Of a stretch of DNA of 64,000 nt, positions 8,545-16,919 are shown piece by piece. Origin of the DNA: Deltaproteobacteria bacterium (lineage in GTDB: Bacteria > Desulfobacterota > Binatia > DP-6); contig VBKF01000092.1 in NCBI GenBank assembly GCA_005888095.1, forward strand, positions 38,548 through 102,547, read 5' to 3'. Both the position numbers and the translations under genes were made by a program. The notes beneath the pieces are model-generated. The model searched no databases, had not been told where the DNA came from, and saw only the letters and a program-made list of their open reading frames with translations. Numbering within the stretch: the first letter of the stretch is position 1; the number at the start of each line of letters is the position of its first letter.

Positions 8545-8721
8545 GAGGCTGTCCGAGTAACGCTCCGGCTGCGGCGAACGATCCGGGGGTGCGAGCGTCG
8601 TGCTCGCGCCTCCCTCGTGCGGCGTAGCTCTGCTACGCCTCCTCGGTCGGCGCTGCGCTCGCCGCTCTCGCTCCCCGGCTCGCTCGCCTCGCTTTCGTCG
8701 GTTACTCGGACAGACTCCTAG
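8541..8721. mobile_element. 179-bp MITE-like element with CTAG at both ends
   Basis: Terminal inverted repeats TAGGAGGCTGTCCGAGTAAC (8542-8561) and GTTACTCGGACAGACTCCTA (8701-8720) match at 19 of 20 positions. Each end abuts CTAG (8541-8544 and 8718-8721), which can be read as a 4-bp target duplication of the YTAR type used by IS5-group elements. No transposase is encoded inside, so it is a non-autonomous element. The interior holds two perfect small hairpins, GCGTAGC-TCT-GCTACGC and GCGAGC-GTCGT-GCTCGC. The left end supplies the stop codon of the glutamine amidotransferase gene. Confidence 0.75.
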
Positions 8722-8724
8722 GCG

Positions 8725-10071
8725 TCAGCGCAGCACCGCCGCGATCGGGCGTCCGCTCTCCTCGGCCGGTACGGGGCTCCCGTCCATCCGGCGGGTGGGC
8801 CGGAGGCCCAGGAGTCTCGCGACCGTCGGCGCGACGTCCACCAGGCTCGGCGCCGGCGTCCCGGCCGGCGCACGCGTGAGCCGCTCGTCGCCGCCCGTCA
8901 CGACGAGGGGAACCGTGGCCTCGCCCGGCCCACCGTGGTTGCCGAGCATGCCGGCCAGCACCGGATCGAACGGGTCGACGAACTGGTGCCCCGGCGCGGC
9001 AACCAGCAGGACGTCTCCGCTGCGCGGGTGGGCGAGGTGCCAATCGGCGTGCACGCTCGCGAGCATGGGGACGTCGGGCACCGGCAGCCGCGCGAGCACC
9101 TCGGCGACGCCAGGCGCCCCGCGCGCGACCTCGGCGACGCGCGCGAGGCGCCCCTGCGCGTCACCCGCATCGGTGGCGTCGGCGGAGACGCCGTCGGCGT
9201 AGACGTGCTCGATGCCACCGTCCGCAACGAGGTGCACGCCCGTGACGCCCGCACGCAGCAGGTCGCGGCCGAAGGTGATCACGGGATACGGCCGCTCGCG
9301 GGAGGGGACGAGGCCGGTGAACCCATGGTCCGCGGTGACGATCAGCACCGAGCGGTCCCACCGCTCGAGCGCGCGCAGCTGGTCGACGAGGCGGCCGATC
9401 GCGGCGTCGGCACCGGCGATCGCCCGGCTGCACTCCTCGCTGTCGGGGCCGCGGGTGTGGGCCGTGCGGTCGACGTCCGCCAGGTTGACGACCGCCAGGT
9501 CGGGTTCCCGGTCGGCCGCCATCGCGAGCAGCGCCCCGATCGTCGCGGTGTCGAAGCTGTAGCCGGTCGCGGCGTCGCGCCCGGCGGGCGAGGTCTGCTC
9601 CGGAGACCAGAGCACGTCGGGCGCGCGCTGGTGACCCGGGACGCCGGCGAACAGCTGGGCCAGCTTCGGCTTGGCGAACACGCCGGCGGTCTCGAGCTCG
9701 GGCGACGTCTCCTCGGCCACCGTGAAGAGCGTCTCGACCTCGATGAACGCCGCCTGGTCGAGCTTCTCGGCCGGCGCCTCGGGCACGCGCCGCCAGTACG
9801 AGTTGCCGGTGATGCCGTGCGCGGACGGGTAGACGCCGGTCAGCAGCGAGACGTGGTTCGGGTTGGTCTGCGTCGGCATGACCGCGTGCGCCGCCGCGAA
9901 GACCGACGTCCGCTCCGCGTCGCGGACCGCGAGATCGAAGAGCCGCGGCATCCGCTCGGGAGTGGCGAGCCGCGCGTCGAGCCCGTCGACGACCACGAGG
10001 TACACGTGCGGATGCTCGGCGGCGGCGCGTCCGACCACGAGGATCGCCGCGAGGCCGAGCAGCAATCGCAT
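8725..10071 (-). CDS. secreted type I phosphodiesterase / nucleotide pyrophosphatase-type (alkaline phosphatase superfamily) enzyme
   Basis: A 448-aa protein with a signal peptide (MRLLLGLAAILVVGRAAA) followed by VYLVVVDGLDARL, the first metal-binding Asp of the alkaline phosphatase superfamily. The nucleophile region is MPTQTNPNHVSLLTGVYPS, with the Thr characteristic of the NPP/phosphodiesterase branch. Further metal ligands appear in VNLADVDRTAHTRGPDS and ADHGFTGLVPSRERP. It should hydrolyse phosphate mono- or diesters in the periplasm. The ATG at 10071..10069 is used: the reading frame stays open much further upstream but only as an antisense shadow of other genes. It is divergent from the gene at 10117 and ends 4 bp from the MITE. 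Confidence 0.85.
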   Translation of the reverse strand: MRLLLGLAAILVVGRAAAEHPHVYLVVVDGLDARLATPERMPRLFDLAVRDAERTSVFAAAHAVMPTQTNPNHVSLLTGVYPSAHGITGNSYWRRVPEAPAEKLDQAAFIEVETLFTVAEETSPELETAGVFAKPKLAQLFAGVPGHQRAPDVLWSPEQTSPAGRDAATGYSFDTATIGALLAMAADREPDLAVVNLADVDRTAHTRGPDSEECSRAIAGADAAIGRLVDQLRALERWDRSVLIVTADHGFTGLVPSRERPYPVITFGRDLLRAGVTGVHLVADGGIEHVYADGVSADATDAGDAQGRLARVAEVARGAPGVAEVLARLPVPDVPMLASVHADWHLAHPRSGDVLLVAAPGHQFVDPFDPVLAGMLGNHGGPGEATVPLVVTGGDERLTRAPAGTPAPSLVDVAPTVARLLGLRPTRRMDGSPVPAEESGRPIAAVLR

Positions 10072-10116
10072 CCGCCGCGTGTAGACCGTCGCGCCCACAA
10101 AAGCTAGAAGCCGCCC

Positions 10117-11637
10117 GTGCCACCTGCACCGCCGCTCATGCTGATCGCCGGTGCGACGCCCCTCGTGCTCGTCGCGCCGCACGGCGGCCGGCGGGACACG
10201 GCACGCCGCCCGTGGGGCGCGGCGCCGCTCAAGGTGAACGACCTCCACACGGCCGCGCTCACCGCCGAGCTGGCCCGCGTGACGGGGGCGAGCGCGATCA
10301 TCAACACGGCGGCGGATCGGAACGACGTGGACCTGAACCGCGTGAGTGCGGCGCACGACCGCGCGCCGTGGTTCCTCGAGCGGCTGGCCGACGTGCTCGC
10401 GGCCACGCTCGGCCGCCACGGGCACGCCACCCTCCTCACGGTGCACGGCTGGAACGTCGTCCAGCCCGCCATCGACTTGGGCCTCGGGTGCGCGCCGGGC
10501 ACCGACCCGTTCTCGGTCGGGCCCGACGCGGCCGTGTCGCCCGCGTTCGCAGCGGTGGCGGTGCGTGCGCTCGTCGGCGCCTGCGCCGGACATCGGATCG
10601 CGGCAACGGTCGGCGCACGCTACCCGGCGCGCGCCCGCGAGAACCTGCTCCAGCTCTTCACGCGGCGGTATGCGGGCGACTGCCGCTCGCGCGTCGCCGC
10701 GCTCGCCTCGATGGCATCGGCGGTGGACGCCGTGCAGCTCGAGCTCGGCATCCCGCTGCGCTGGCCGGGACCCTGGCGGACGCGGTTCGTGGAGGCGTGT
10801 CGTCGGGCGCTGCCGTCGCTCACCGCAGGCGACGGAGACGTGGCCGTCGGGGAGCCGGCGACCGGCCGGCCGGCGAATGCGCTCGTCCCCTGCCGGCTCC
10901 AGTTCGCTGGTGTGCCGTTCAGCGGGCTCGCCGCCCTGGGCGCGGACGGCGGCGCGCGGCTGCTGCTCTTGCCGCACGACGGCGGGCTCCTCCTCTTCAC
11001 GGGCGAGCGCGCCGGCGGACTCGCGGTCGCGACGACGGGGCCCGGAGCCGTCTCGCTCTGCTACGCCGGCCCCCTGCTCCGCTTTCCCGACACCAGGCCG
11101 TTCCTCGACCTCGAGCGCGGTCTCGCGGCCGGGCGGATCGTCGACGCCGAGGTGCGGATGACCTTCACACCCGCGCACGCCGGCAGCGAGGCCGGCGAGT
11201 TCGGGTCGGTGGCCGGAACGGTGGCGCTCGACGGCCGGCACGTGGAGCTCTCCGCCACCGCGTTCGCTGAGGACGACGAGCGGCCCGGCCCGTGGCCGCG
11301 CCTGCGTGCGGCGCTCCAGCTCGACCGCACGACGGCGCTCAGCCTGACGCTCGGGCTGGCCGGGCAGGAGGTGACGGGCTTCCTCTGCCGTGCCGGGCGT
11401 CATGTCGGGGTGACCGCCGCTCGGGCCAGCCTCGGGCCGCCGGCGGCTCCGCTCGAGCGCGTCACGCTGGAGGTAGAGGTGGCGGGCGGCGAGCGCATCT
11501 GCGTGGAGGTCTCCGCCGTCCACGAGCTTCCGGTCGTCCGCAGCCGGGGGCCCGCGGCCGTGCGGGTCGTGTTCGCAGCCTGCGCCGTCGACGGGAGCCG
11601 GACGCCCGTCGGGTGGTGCGAGGCGGGCGGCATCTGA
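10117..11637 (+). CDS. N-formylglutamate amidohydrolase-like domain fused to an unknown C-terminal domain
   Basis: 506 aa. Residues 1-235 carry the zinc-dependent N-formylglutamate deformylase pattern: LVLVAPHGGRRDTA, KVNDLHTAALTAELAR, NRNDVDLNR-like (RNDVDLNRVSAAHDR), LLTVHGWN, and VQLELGIPLRWPG. The rest (about 255-506) is a beta-rich stretch with no family I can name; FTPAHAGSEAGEFGSVAGTV and ERVTLEVEVAGGERICVEV look like strands of a sandwich or lipocalin-like barrel. No signal peptide is seen. It is divergent from the phosphodiesterase with only 45 bp between starts. The substrate is unlikely to be formylglutamate, because no histidine-degradation genes are nearby. Confidence 0.65.
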   Translation: MPPAPPLMLIAGATPLVLVAPHGGRRDTARRPWGAAPLKVNDLHTAALTAELARVTGASAIINTAADRNDVDLNRVSAAHDRAPWFLERLADVLAATLGRHGHATLLTVHGWNVVQPAIDLGLGCAPGTDPFSVGPDAAVSPAFAAVAVRALVGACAGHRIAATVGARYPARARENLLQLFTRRYAGDCRSRVAALASMASAVDAVQLELGIPLRWPGPWRTRFVEACRRALPSLTAGDGDVAVGEPATGRPANALVPCRLQFAGVPFSGLAALGADGGARLLLLPHDGGLLLFTGERAGGLAVATTGPGAVSLCYAGPLLRFPDTRPFLDLERGLAAGRIVDAEVRMTFTPAHAGSEAGEFGSVAGTVALDGRHVELSATAFAEDDERPGPWPRLRAALQLDRTTALSLTLGLAGQEVTGFLCRAGRHVGVTAARASLGPPAAPLERVTLEVEVAGGERICVEVSAVHELPVVRSRGPAAVRVVFAACAVDGSRTPVGWCEAGGI

Positions 11638-11844
11638 GCCGCCCGCGTACGGCTGCGCCAGGACGCGGGATCGTCTGGCCGGCCGGTCGGCCTGACGCGC
11701 GACGCCTCGTGCACGAGTGCATGACTCGTGCGTCGGCGCGACTCCGGCCGCCCCCGCGCGCGGCACTCGGGCCCGGGTCTCGTGGCACCCCTGTTGCTCC
11801 CCGGGGGGGCGGCCGCCGGCTCGGTACCGCGGTCTCGACAAAAA
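11638..11844. other. intergenic region with overlapping palindromes
   Basis: This 207-bp gap contains the perfect palindrome CTCGTGCACGAG (11706-11717), overlapping a hairpin GCACGAGT-GCATG-ACTCGTGC (11711-11731, 8-bp stem). It could be a terminator for the upstream gene or a protein binding site for the downstream secreted repeat protein; there is no T-run. A short A-run (CGACAAAAAATG) directly precedes the downstream start codon, with no good Shine-Dalgarno sequence. Confidence 0.35.
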
Positions 11845-14800
11845 ATGCCCTCGCCGCAGCCGCCACGACCCCGGGGCTCGTGTCGCCTCGCGCTGGCGCT
11901 CGTCGCGCTTCTCGCGGCCGGGCCCTCGCTCGCGCCGGCGGCCTCGAAGCTGAAGATCGCCGCGACGGGCGATCCGGCACCGGGTGGCGGCGTATTCGCG
12001 GGGCCGGGCTTCTCGGGCTGGCCGACCGCCGCCGGCAACGGATGGATCGCGTTCCGCGGCAAGATCACCGGCGGCAACACGAGCGAGGCGATCATCGCGG
12101 CGCGACAGGGGGCTCCGCGCACGACCGTGCAGGTGGCGAGCAAGGGGCAGAGCGCCCCGGGGGGCGGAACGTTCCGGCAGTTCTTCGGCCGTCCCGCGGT
12201 GAACGCCCGGGGTGACGTCGCCTTCTTCGCGCTCGTCAACGACTCGAACCTCCCCGACGACCCCACGTTGCCCGCGCCCGCGGGCGTGTTCTTCTACGAT
12301 GCGACGGGGACGCACAACATCATCGCCATCGCCCGCTCGCGCCAGGCGACGGACGCGGGCGTTCTCGACCTCGCCAAGTCGCTCGACCCCGACGCCGACC
12401 CCGACGCGATCGACCTCCCCCAGCGGGCACCGGCGCTCAACGACCGCGGCGACGTGGTGTTCCTCTCGGCGCTGGTGCCGACGCTCGATGCGCCGCCGGG
12501 CGCGATCTTCCTGCGGCCCTCCGGCGGCGAACTCGGCCCCGTCCTCCGCATCGGGGACCCGTTCGACGGTGGGCTGTTCCTCCGCCTCGGCCCGCCCGCC
12601 CTGAACGGCACGGGCCTGCTGGCGTTCCACGGCGTGATCACCACCCCGGACGACCCGAGCGGCGCGGGCAAGGACGGCATCTTCACCATGGGCACCGCCG
12701 ACGTCTCCCCGACTGCCATCGTGATGGAAGGGCAGCCGGTGCCCACGCCGCTGCACGCGAAGGAGCGGCTCACGAGTTTCGCCGATCCGGTTGCGGTGAA
12801 CGAGCGGGGCGATGTGGCGTTCCTCACCGGCCTGCAGTCCGCCGGAGACGGCACGACCGGCGTGATGCTCTTCAGCGCAGGCATGTTCTTCCCGCTCGGT
12901 TACCCCGGCCGGGTGTTCGACCGCTCGTGCGATCCCCGCCAGCAGCCCCCCGCGGCCAGCGTCACCGACGGCATCCTCGGCACGGCCGGCGGCTCGGTGC
13001 CCGCGGCGCCGGCGCTCGCTCCGGACAGCAGCACCGTCACGTTCTTCGTGTCGCTCGACGACACCAGCGAAGCGATCGTCCGCTCGGACGGCACCAGCGC
13101 GTGCGTGCTCGCGAAGCTCGGCGGCACCGGCGCCGATCCGGCGCCGACCGGCGGCGTCTACGCCGCCGCGGCCTCGGCGCCGGCGGTCGACGCCGTCGGG
13201 GGCCTTGCCTTCCTCGCCCGCATCTCGGGCGGCTCGACGAGCGAGGTGATCGTCTACCGGCCGGCCGCCGGCGCCGACAGCGCCCTCGTCGTCGGCCAGG
13301 CAGCGCCAGACAGCGGCTTCCTGGCGGGACCTCCCTTTTCGGAGCCCGCGATCAACGAGGCCGGCGACGTCGTGTTCCATGCCTTCGTCGCCGGCGGCCC
13401 GAGCAGCGTCGGCATCTTCCGGGCGCACGACGGCCGCATCGACCCGGTCGTCCGCGCCGGCGACCCGTCGCCGTGCAACGGCCTACCTTTCTTCGATCTG
13501 GTGGGGGGCCCGAGCATGAATGCGGCGGGCACGGTGGCCTTCGCCGCCGTGGTGGCGGGTCGCGGGCCGGGGATCTTCGTCGTGGGCCCCGGAGGGTCAC
13601 GCAGCATTCTGCCCTGCGACCCGGGGCCGCAGGGCGGCACGACGTTCGTGGCCGTCGGCCTGAACCCCACCCTGAACGAGGCCGGCATGGTGGCATTCCG
13701 CGCGATCGCCGAGCTGCCGGCGGGAGGCAGGCAGGACGGCATCTTCCTCGCCGGCCCTTCGGGCATCCGCTTACTCGCCGCCGCGGGGGAGCCCTCGCCC
13801 GCGGGTCCCAACTTCCTCAAGATGCGCGACCCGGTCGTGACCGACGTGCCGAGCGTCTTCTTCAGCGCGCCGCTCGGGACCGACGCTCCGATCGGCAACG
13901 GCCTCTTCTTCACCCGGCTGCGCGACGGCGGGGCGACGATCGATGCGGCCTCGGTCGCGATCGAGGGGAGGACGCGGCTCGCCGACGGCAACCTCGTCAC
14001 CAACATCACCAGCGCGCCCGCCGTCGACGCGGTGGGAGACGTCGCCTTCGGGGTGCGCCGCGCGGCCCCCGCCAGCACCGGGAGCCTGCCGCGCGATTTG
14101 GGCCCCGCGATCCTTCGCCGCACGCAGTCCGGCCTCGGGCTGGTCGTCGCCCGCGGCATGCCGGGACCCATGGGAGGCACGTTCAAGGGCTTCGGCCAGC
14201 CCGTGATGGGCGATGGAGGGCACGTCACGTTCTTCGGCTCGTTCAACCCGCGGAACCCCGCCACGCCCGGCTTCTTCCTCGCCGGCGAGGCCGGGATCGA
14301 GCCCTACGTCCTGGTCGGGGAGAAGACACCCGTCGGCGGCCGCTTCCAGTCCTTCGGCACACGGCCCGTGGCCAACGGCCACGACGAGCTCGCGTTCATC
14401 GGGAACGTCGCGGGCGGCGAGGCGCGGCAGGGACTCTTCCTGGCGTCCCCGACACGGCTCGCCGCCGACCTGGTCGTCAAGCTGAGCGGCGGCCGGGCCC
14501 GCGACCGCGTCGGGCTGCGCGGTTCCCTGCGGCTCGGGCGGATCACCAACGGGGTGGCTCCGGCGCGCGACGGCGTCACCATCACGCTCGGCGATGCGAG
14601 CGGCCGGGTCCTCTGGTCGAGCAACGTCCCGGCGAGCGCGCTCGCCCGCCACGGAAACCGCTTCGAGCCGGCGCTCGACCGCCAGACGCTGCGCCGCCAG
14701 CTGCGCACGCTTCGGCTCCGGGTGGGAAGGGGGAGTGTCCGAGTCGCCGCGCAGTCCCCGGCGCTCGACCTGACCGAGCACGGCACGCGGCCGCCCGTTG

Positions 14801-14895
14801 CGCCGCTCTCGCTCACGGTGCAGATCGGCGATGACAGCGGCACGGCCATCATCCCCTGCCGGCTCGGCAGGCGCGGCGGCCGCTGCGGTCGCTGA
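11845..14895 (+). CDS. secreted tandem-repeat protein with NxxGxxAF repeats
   Basis: About 1016 aa. From the ATG at 11845 there is a basic, then hydrophobic signal peptide (RLALALVALLAAGPSLAPA). The body is built of roughly 13 units of about 65-75 residues. Each holds a GDPAPGG-like turn and an N-x-x-G-x-x-A-F strand, for example NARGDVAFFA, NDRGDVVFLS, NERGDVAFLT, NEAGDVVFHA, NAAGTVAFAA, NEAGMVAFRA and DAVGDVAFGV. This fits the choice-of-anchor tandem NxxGxxAF proteins seen in planctomycetes and myxobacteria-like genomes, probably a beta-propeller or beta-solenoid. The last 140 residues form a separate domain (LVVKLSGGRARDRV to a Cys/Arg-rich end PCRLGRRGGRCGR). Function is unknown; a surface or extracellular location is likely. 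Confidence 0.75.
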   Translation: MPSPQPPRPRGSCRLALALVALLAAGPSLAPAASKLKIAATGDPAPGGGVFAGPGFSGWPTAAGNGWIAFRGKITGGNTSEAIIAARQGAPRTTVQVASKGQSAPGGGTFRQFFGRPAVNARGDVAFFALVNDSNLPDDPTLPAPAGVFFYDATGTHNIIAIARSRQATDAGVLDLAKSLDPDADPDAIDLPQRAPALNDRGDVVFLSALVPTLDAPPGAIFLRPSGGELGPVLRIGDPFDGGLFLRLGPPALNGTGLLAFHGVITTPDDPSGAGKDGIFTMGTADVSPTAIVMEGQPVPTPLHAKERLTSFADPVAVNERGDVAFLTGLQSAGDGTTGVMLFSAGMFFPLGYPGRVFDRSCDPRQQPPAASVTDGILGTAGGSVPAAPALAPDSSTVTFFVSLDDTSEAIVRSDGTSACVLAKLGGTGADPAPTGGVYAAAASAPAVDAVGGLAFLARISGGSTSEVIVYRPAAGADSALVVGQAAPDSGFLAGPPFSEPAINEAGDVVFHAFVAGGPSSVGIFRAHDGRIDPVVRAGDPSPCNGLPFFDLVGGPSMNAAGTVAFAAVVAGRGPGIFVVGPGGSRSILPCDPGPQGGTTFVAVGLNPTLNEAGMVAFRAIAELPAGGRQDGIFLAGPSGIRLLAAAGEPSPAGPNFLKMRDPVVTDVPSVFFSAPLGTDAPIGNGLFFTRLRDGGATIDAASVAIEGRTRLADGNLVTNITSAPAVDAVGDVAFGVRRAAPASTGSLPRDLGPAILRRTQSGLGLVVARGMPGPMGGTFKGFGQPVMGDGGHVTFFGSFNPRNPATPGFFLAGEAGIEPYVLVGEKTPVGGRFQSFGTRPVANGHDELAFIGNVAGGEARQGLFLASPTRLAADLVVKLSGGRARDRVGLRGSLRLGRITNGVAPARDGVTITLGDASGRVLWSSNVPASALARHGNRFEPALDRQTLRRQLRTLRLRVGRGSVRVAAQSPALDLTEHGTRPPVAPLSLTVQIGDDSGTAIIPCRLGRRGGRCGR

Positions 14896-14916
14896 GATCT
14901 GCTACACGTCCCTCGC

Positions 14917-15615
14917 GTGAGGGGCGGGGCAACGATCTCGGTCATCGTGCCCGTGCTCGACGAGGAGGCGCGCATCGGGAGCCGCCTCGCCGAGCTCGAG
15001 GCCACGCCCGGCGTCGACGAGGTGATCGTCGTCGACGGCGGCAGCGCCGACCGCACGGCGGCGGTCGCGAACGCCTTTCCTGCCGTTCGGGTCCTGTCGG
15101 CGCCGCGCGGCCGCGGGCCGCAGATGAACGCCGGGGCCGCGGCGGCCGCGGGCACCGTCCTGCTCTTCCTGCACGCCGACGTGTCGCTGCCGCGCGACGC
15201 GGCGGCCTGGATCGCCGGCGCGCTGGCCGACCCGACCGTGGTCGCGGGCGCGTTCCGCACCTGGACGGTCCCCGACGCCGGCCGCTCCTGGCTCGCGCCG
15301 CTGCTGCACCTGGCCGACGTCCGCTCGAGGATCACGCGCTTCCCCTACGGCGACCAGGCGATCTTCGTCCGGCGGGAGGCGTTCGCACGCGCCGGCGGCT
15401 TCCCCGATCAGCCGCTGATGGAGGACCTCGAGCTCTCGCGCCGCCTCCGCCGTCTGGGACGCGTCGTGACCGTGGCGGCGGCCGTGCGCGTCTCCGGGCG
15501 ACGCCTCCTCGCCCGGCCGATCCACTCGACGCTCGTCATGCGGCTGTTCCCGACTCTCTATCGGCTCGGCGTCCCGGCGCGCCTGCTGGCGCGGCTCTAC
15601 GGGGACCCGCGCTGA
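14917..15615 (+). CDS. GT2 glycosyltransferase, TIGR04283 (arsenosugar biosynthesis-type) family
   Basis: A 232-aa family 2 glycosyltransferase. The N-terminal nucleotide-sugar fold shows ISVIVPVLDEEARIGSRL and VIVVDGGSADRTAAVA, then the TIGR04283 markers RGRGPQMNAGAAAAAG and LLFLHADVSLP, RFPYGDQAIFVRREAF, and MEDLELSRRLRRLG near the C-terminus. Characterised relatives occur in arsenosugar gene clusters, but no arsM or radical-SAM partner is present here, so the sugar acceptor is unknown. It starts with GTG at 14917. The gap to the upstream repeat-protein gene is 21 bp, and the LLM gene follows 51 bp downstream, so read-through transcription is likely. Confidence 0.85.
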   Translation: MRGGATISVIVPVLDEEARIGSRLAELEATPGVDEVIVVDGGSADRTAAVANAFPAVRVLSAPRGRGPQMNAGAAAAAGTVLLFLHADVSLPRDAAAWIAGALADPTVVAGAFRTWTVPDAGRSWLAPLLHLADVRSRITRFPYGDQAIFVRREAFARAGGFPDQPLMEDLELSRRLRRLGRVVTVAAAVRVSGRRLLARPIHSTLVMRLFPTLYRLGVPARLLARLYGDPR

Positions 15616-15666
15616 GGCCCGTGGCCCTTGCCCTGGGAAAGCGCTCGCGGCTACAACCGCGAGGTC

Positions 15667-16884
15667 ATGAACGCGCGCCTCTCCGTCGGCATCGAGACCA
15701 ACTGCACCGCGCCCCTCAGGCTCGAGCGGGTGAGCATGCGGCTCTTCAAGCTGATGGGCGTCGACTCGCTGTTGCTGCCCGACCACTACCTGAGCTTCGT
15801 ACCGCGCTCGGTCTGGAACCCGGAGTCGACCCCGGCCGCCAGGCTCGTGCCGTCGCCCGACGCCTTCTTCGACCCCTTCGTGATGATGGGGATGATGGCG
15901 GCGCGCTACCCGCGGGTCCGCATCGGCACCGGCGTGACCGAGTCGTTCCGCCGCCATCCCGCGACGCTCGCCCAGGCCTTCGTCACGCTCGATCACCTGA
16001 CCGGCGGGCGCGCGATCCTCGGCATCGGCAACGGCGAGCGGGAGAACACGGCTCCCTACGGGATCCCCTTCACCAAGCGGGTCGCGCGGCTCGAGGAGGC
16101 GCTGACGATCATCCGGCGGCTGTGGGAGAGCCGGGGCGAGCCCGTCGACTTCGACGGGTCGTTCTGGCGGCTGCGGCGGGCACTGTTCACCACGCCGCTC
16201 CACGACCGCAAGCCGCCCGCCCTCTGGGTGGCGGCGCACGCGCCGCGCATGCTCGGGCTCGCGGGCCGCTTCGCCGACGGCTGGTACCCGACGATCAAGA
16301 TGAGCCCGGCCGACTACCGCGAGCGGCTCGAGCGCATCCACACGACGGCGGCCGCGGCCGGCCGCAGCCTGGCGAGCTTCGAGCCCGCCACCCAGATCCA
16401 GATCGTGATCGGGGCGAGCCGCAAGCGCGCGCTCGATCAGATGCTCAAGGTCCCGGCCGCGGCCGCCCTGTCGATGCTGCTGCCGGGCGCGCTCTGGAGC
16501 CGCCACGGCCTCGCACACCCGCTCGGTGAGGACTTCGAAGGCTTCCCGGATTTCGTCCCCGACGACGTGACGGAGGCCCAGATCGAGGCCGCGCAGCGGC
16601 GGGCGACGCCGGAGCTGCTCGCCGACGCGCTCTTCGCGGGAAGCGTCGACGAGATCGTGACCGAGGTGCGGGCGCTCGTCGGCGCCGGTCTCCGCCACGT
16701 CGTCATCTGGAACATCGGGCCCATCGTCAGCGGCGCCACCGCCGGCGACCTCGTGCGTCTCGCGCTCCTCGTCCGGCGGCTGAAGCGGATCACGATCCCC
16801 GTCGTGCGGCCGGCGGCGCCGACCAGGGTGGAGCAGCCATTCCGGGCGCCGGCATACGGCACGGGCGCGGCGCGCGCGGGCTGA
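15667..16884 (+). CDS. LLM-class flavin/F420-dependent oxidoreductase
   Basis: About 405 aa, the second luciferase-like TIM-barrel enzyme of the window. Recognisable parts are MGVDSLLLPDHYLSFVPRS, RYPRVRIGTGVTESFRRHPA, TLDHLTGGRAILGIGNGERE, and the C-terminal VGAGLRHVVIWNIGPI. It is longer than the TIGR03617 enzyme at 3.6 kb, with an insertion around residues 240-310 rich in Ala/Leu, as in F420-dependent methylene-tetrahydromethanopterin-reductase-like branches. The substrate is unknown. The ATG at 15667 was chosen because the conserved region (ARLSVGIETNCTA) follows at once; the frame is open 13 codons further upstream without a ribosome binding site. Confidence 0.85.
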   Translation: MNARLSVGIETNCTAPLRLERVSMRLFKLMGVDSLLLPDHYLSFVPRSVWNPESTPAARLVPSPDAFFDPFVMMGMMAARYPRVRIGTGVTESFRRHPATLAQAFVTLDHLTGGRAILGIGNGERENTAPYGIPFTKRVARLEEALTIIRRLWESRGEPVDFDGSFWRLRRALFTTPLHDRKPPALWVAAHAPRMLGLAGRFADGWYPTIKMSPADYRERLERIHTTAAAAGRSLASFEPATQIQIVIGASRKRALDQMLKVPAAAALSMLLPGALWSRHGLAHPLGEDFEGFPDFVPDDVTEAQIEAAQRRATPELLADALFAGSVDEIVTEVRALVGAGLRHVVIWNIGPIVSGATAGDLVRLALLVRRLKRITIPVVRPAAPTRVEQPFRAPAYGTGAARAG

Positions 16885-16919
16885 CCTGCGGGCGGTGCTC
16901 CCCGGGAGCCAGGCGGCCG

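Noticed and set aside
8725..13428. 1567-aa continuous frame on the minus strand
   Set aside because: Only the last 448 codons form a real protein with signal peptide and phosphodiesterase motifs; the rest is antisense to two plus-strand genes.
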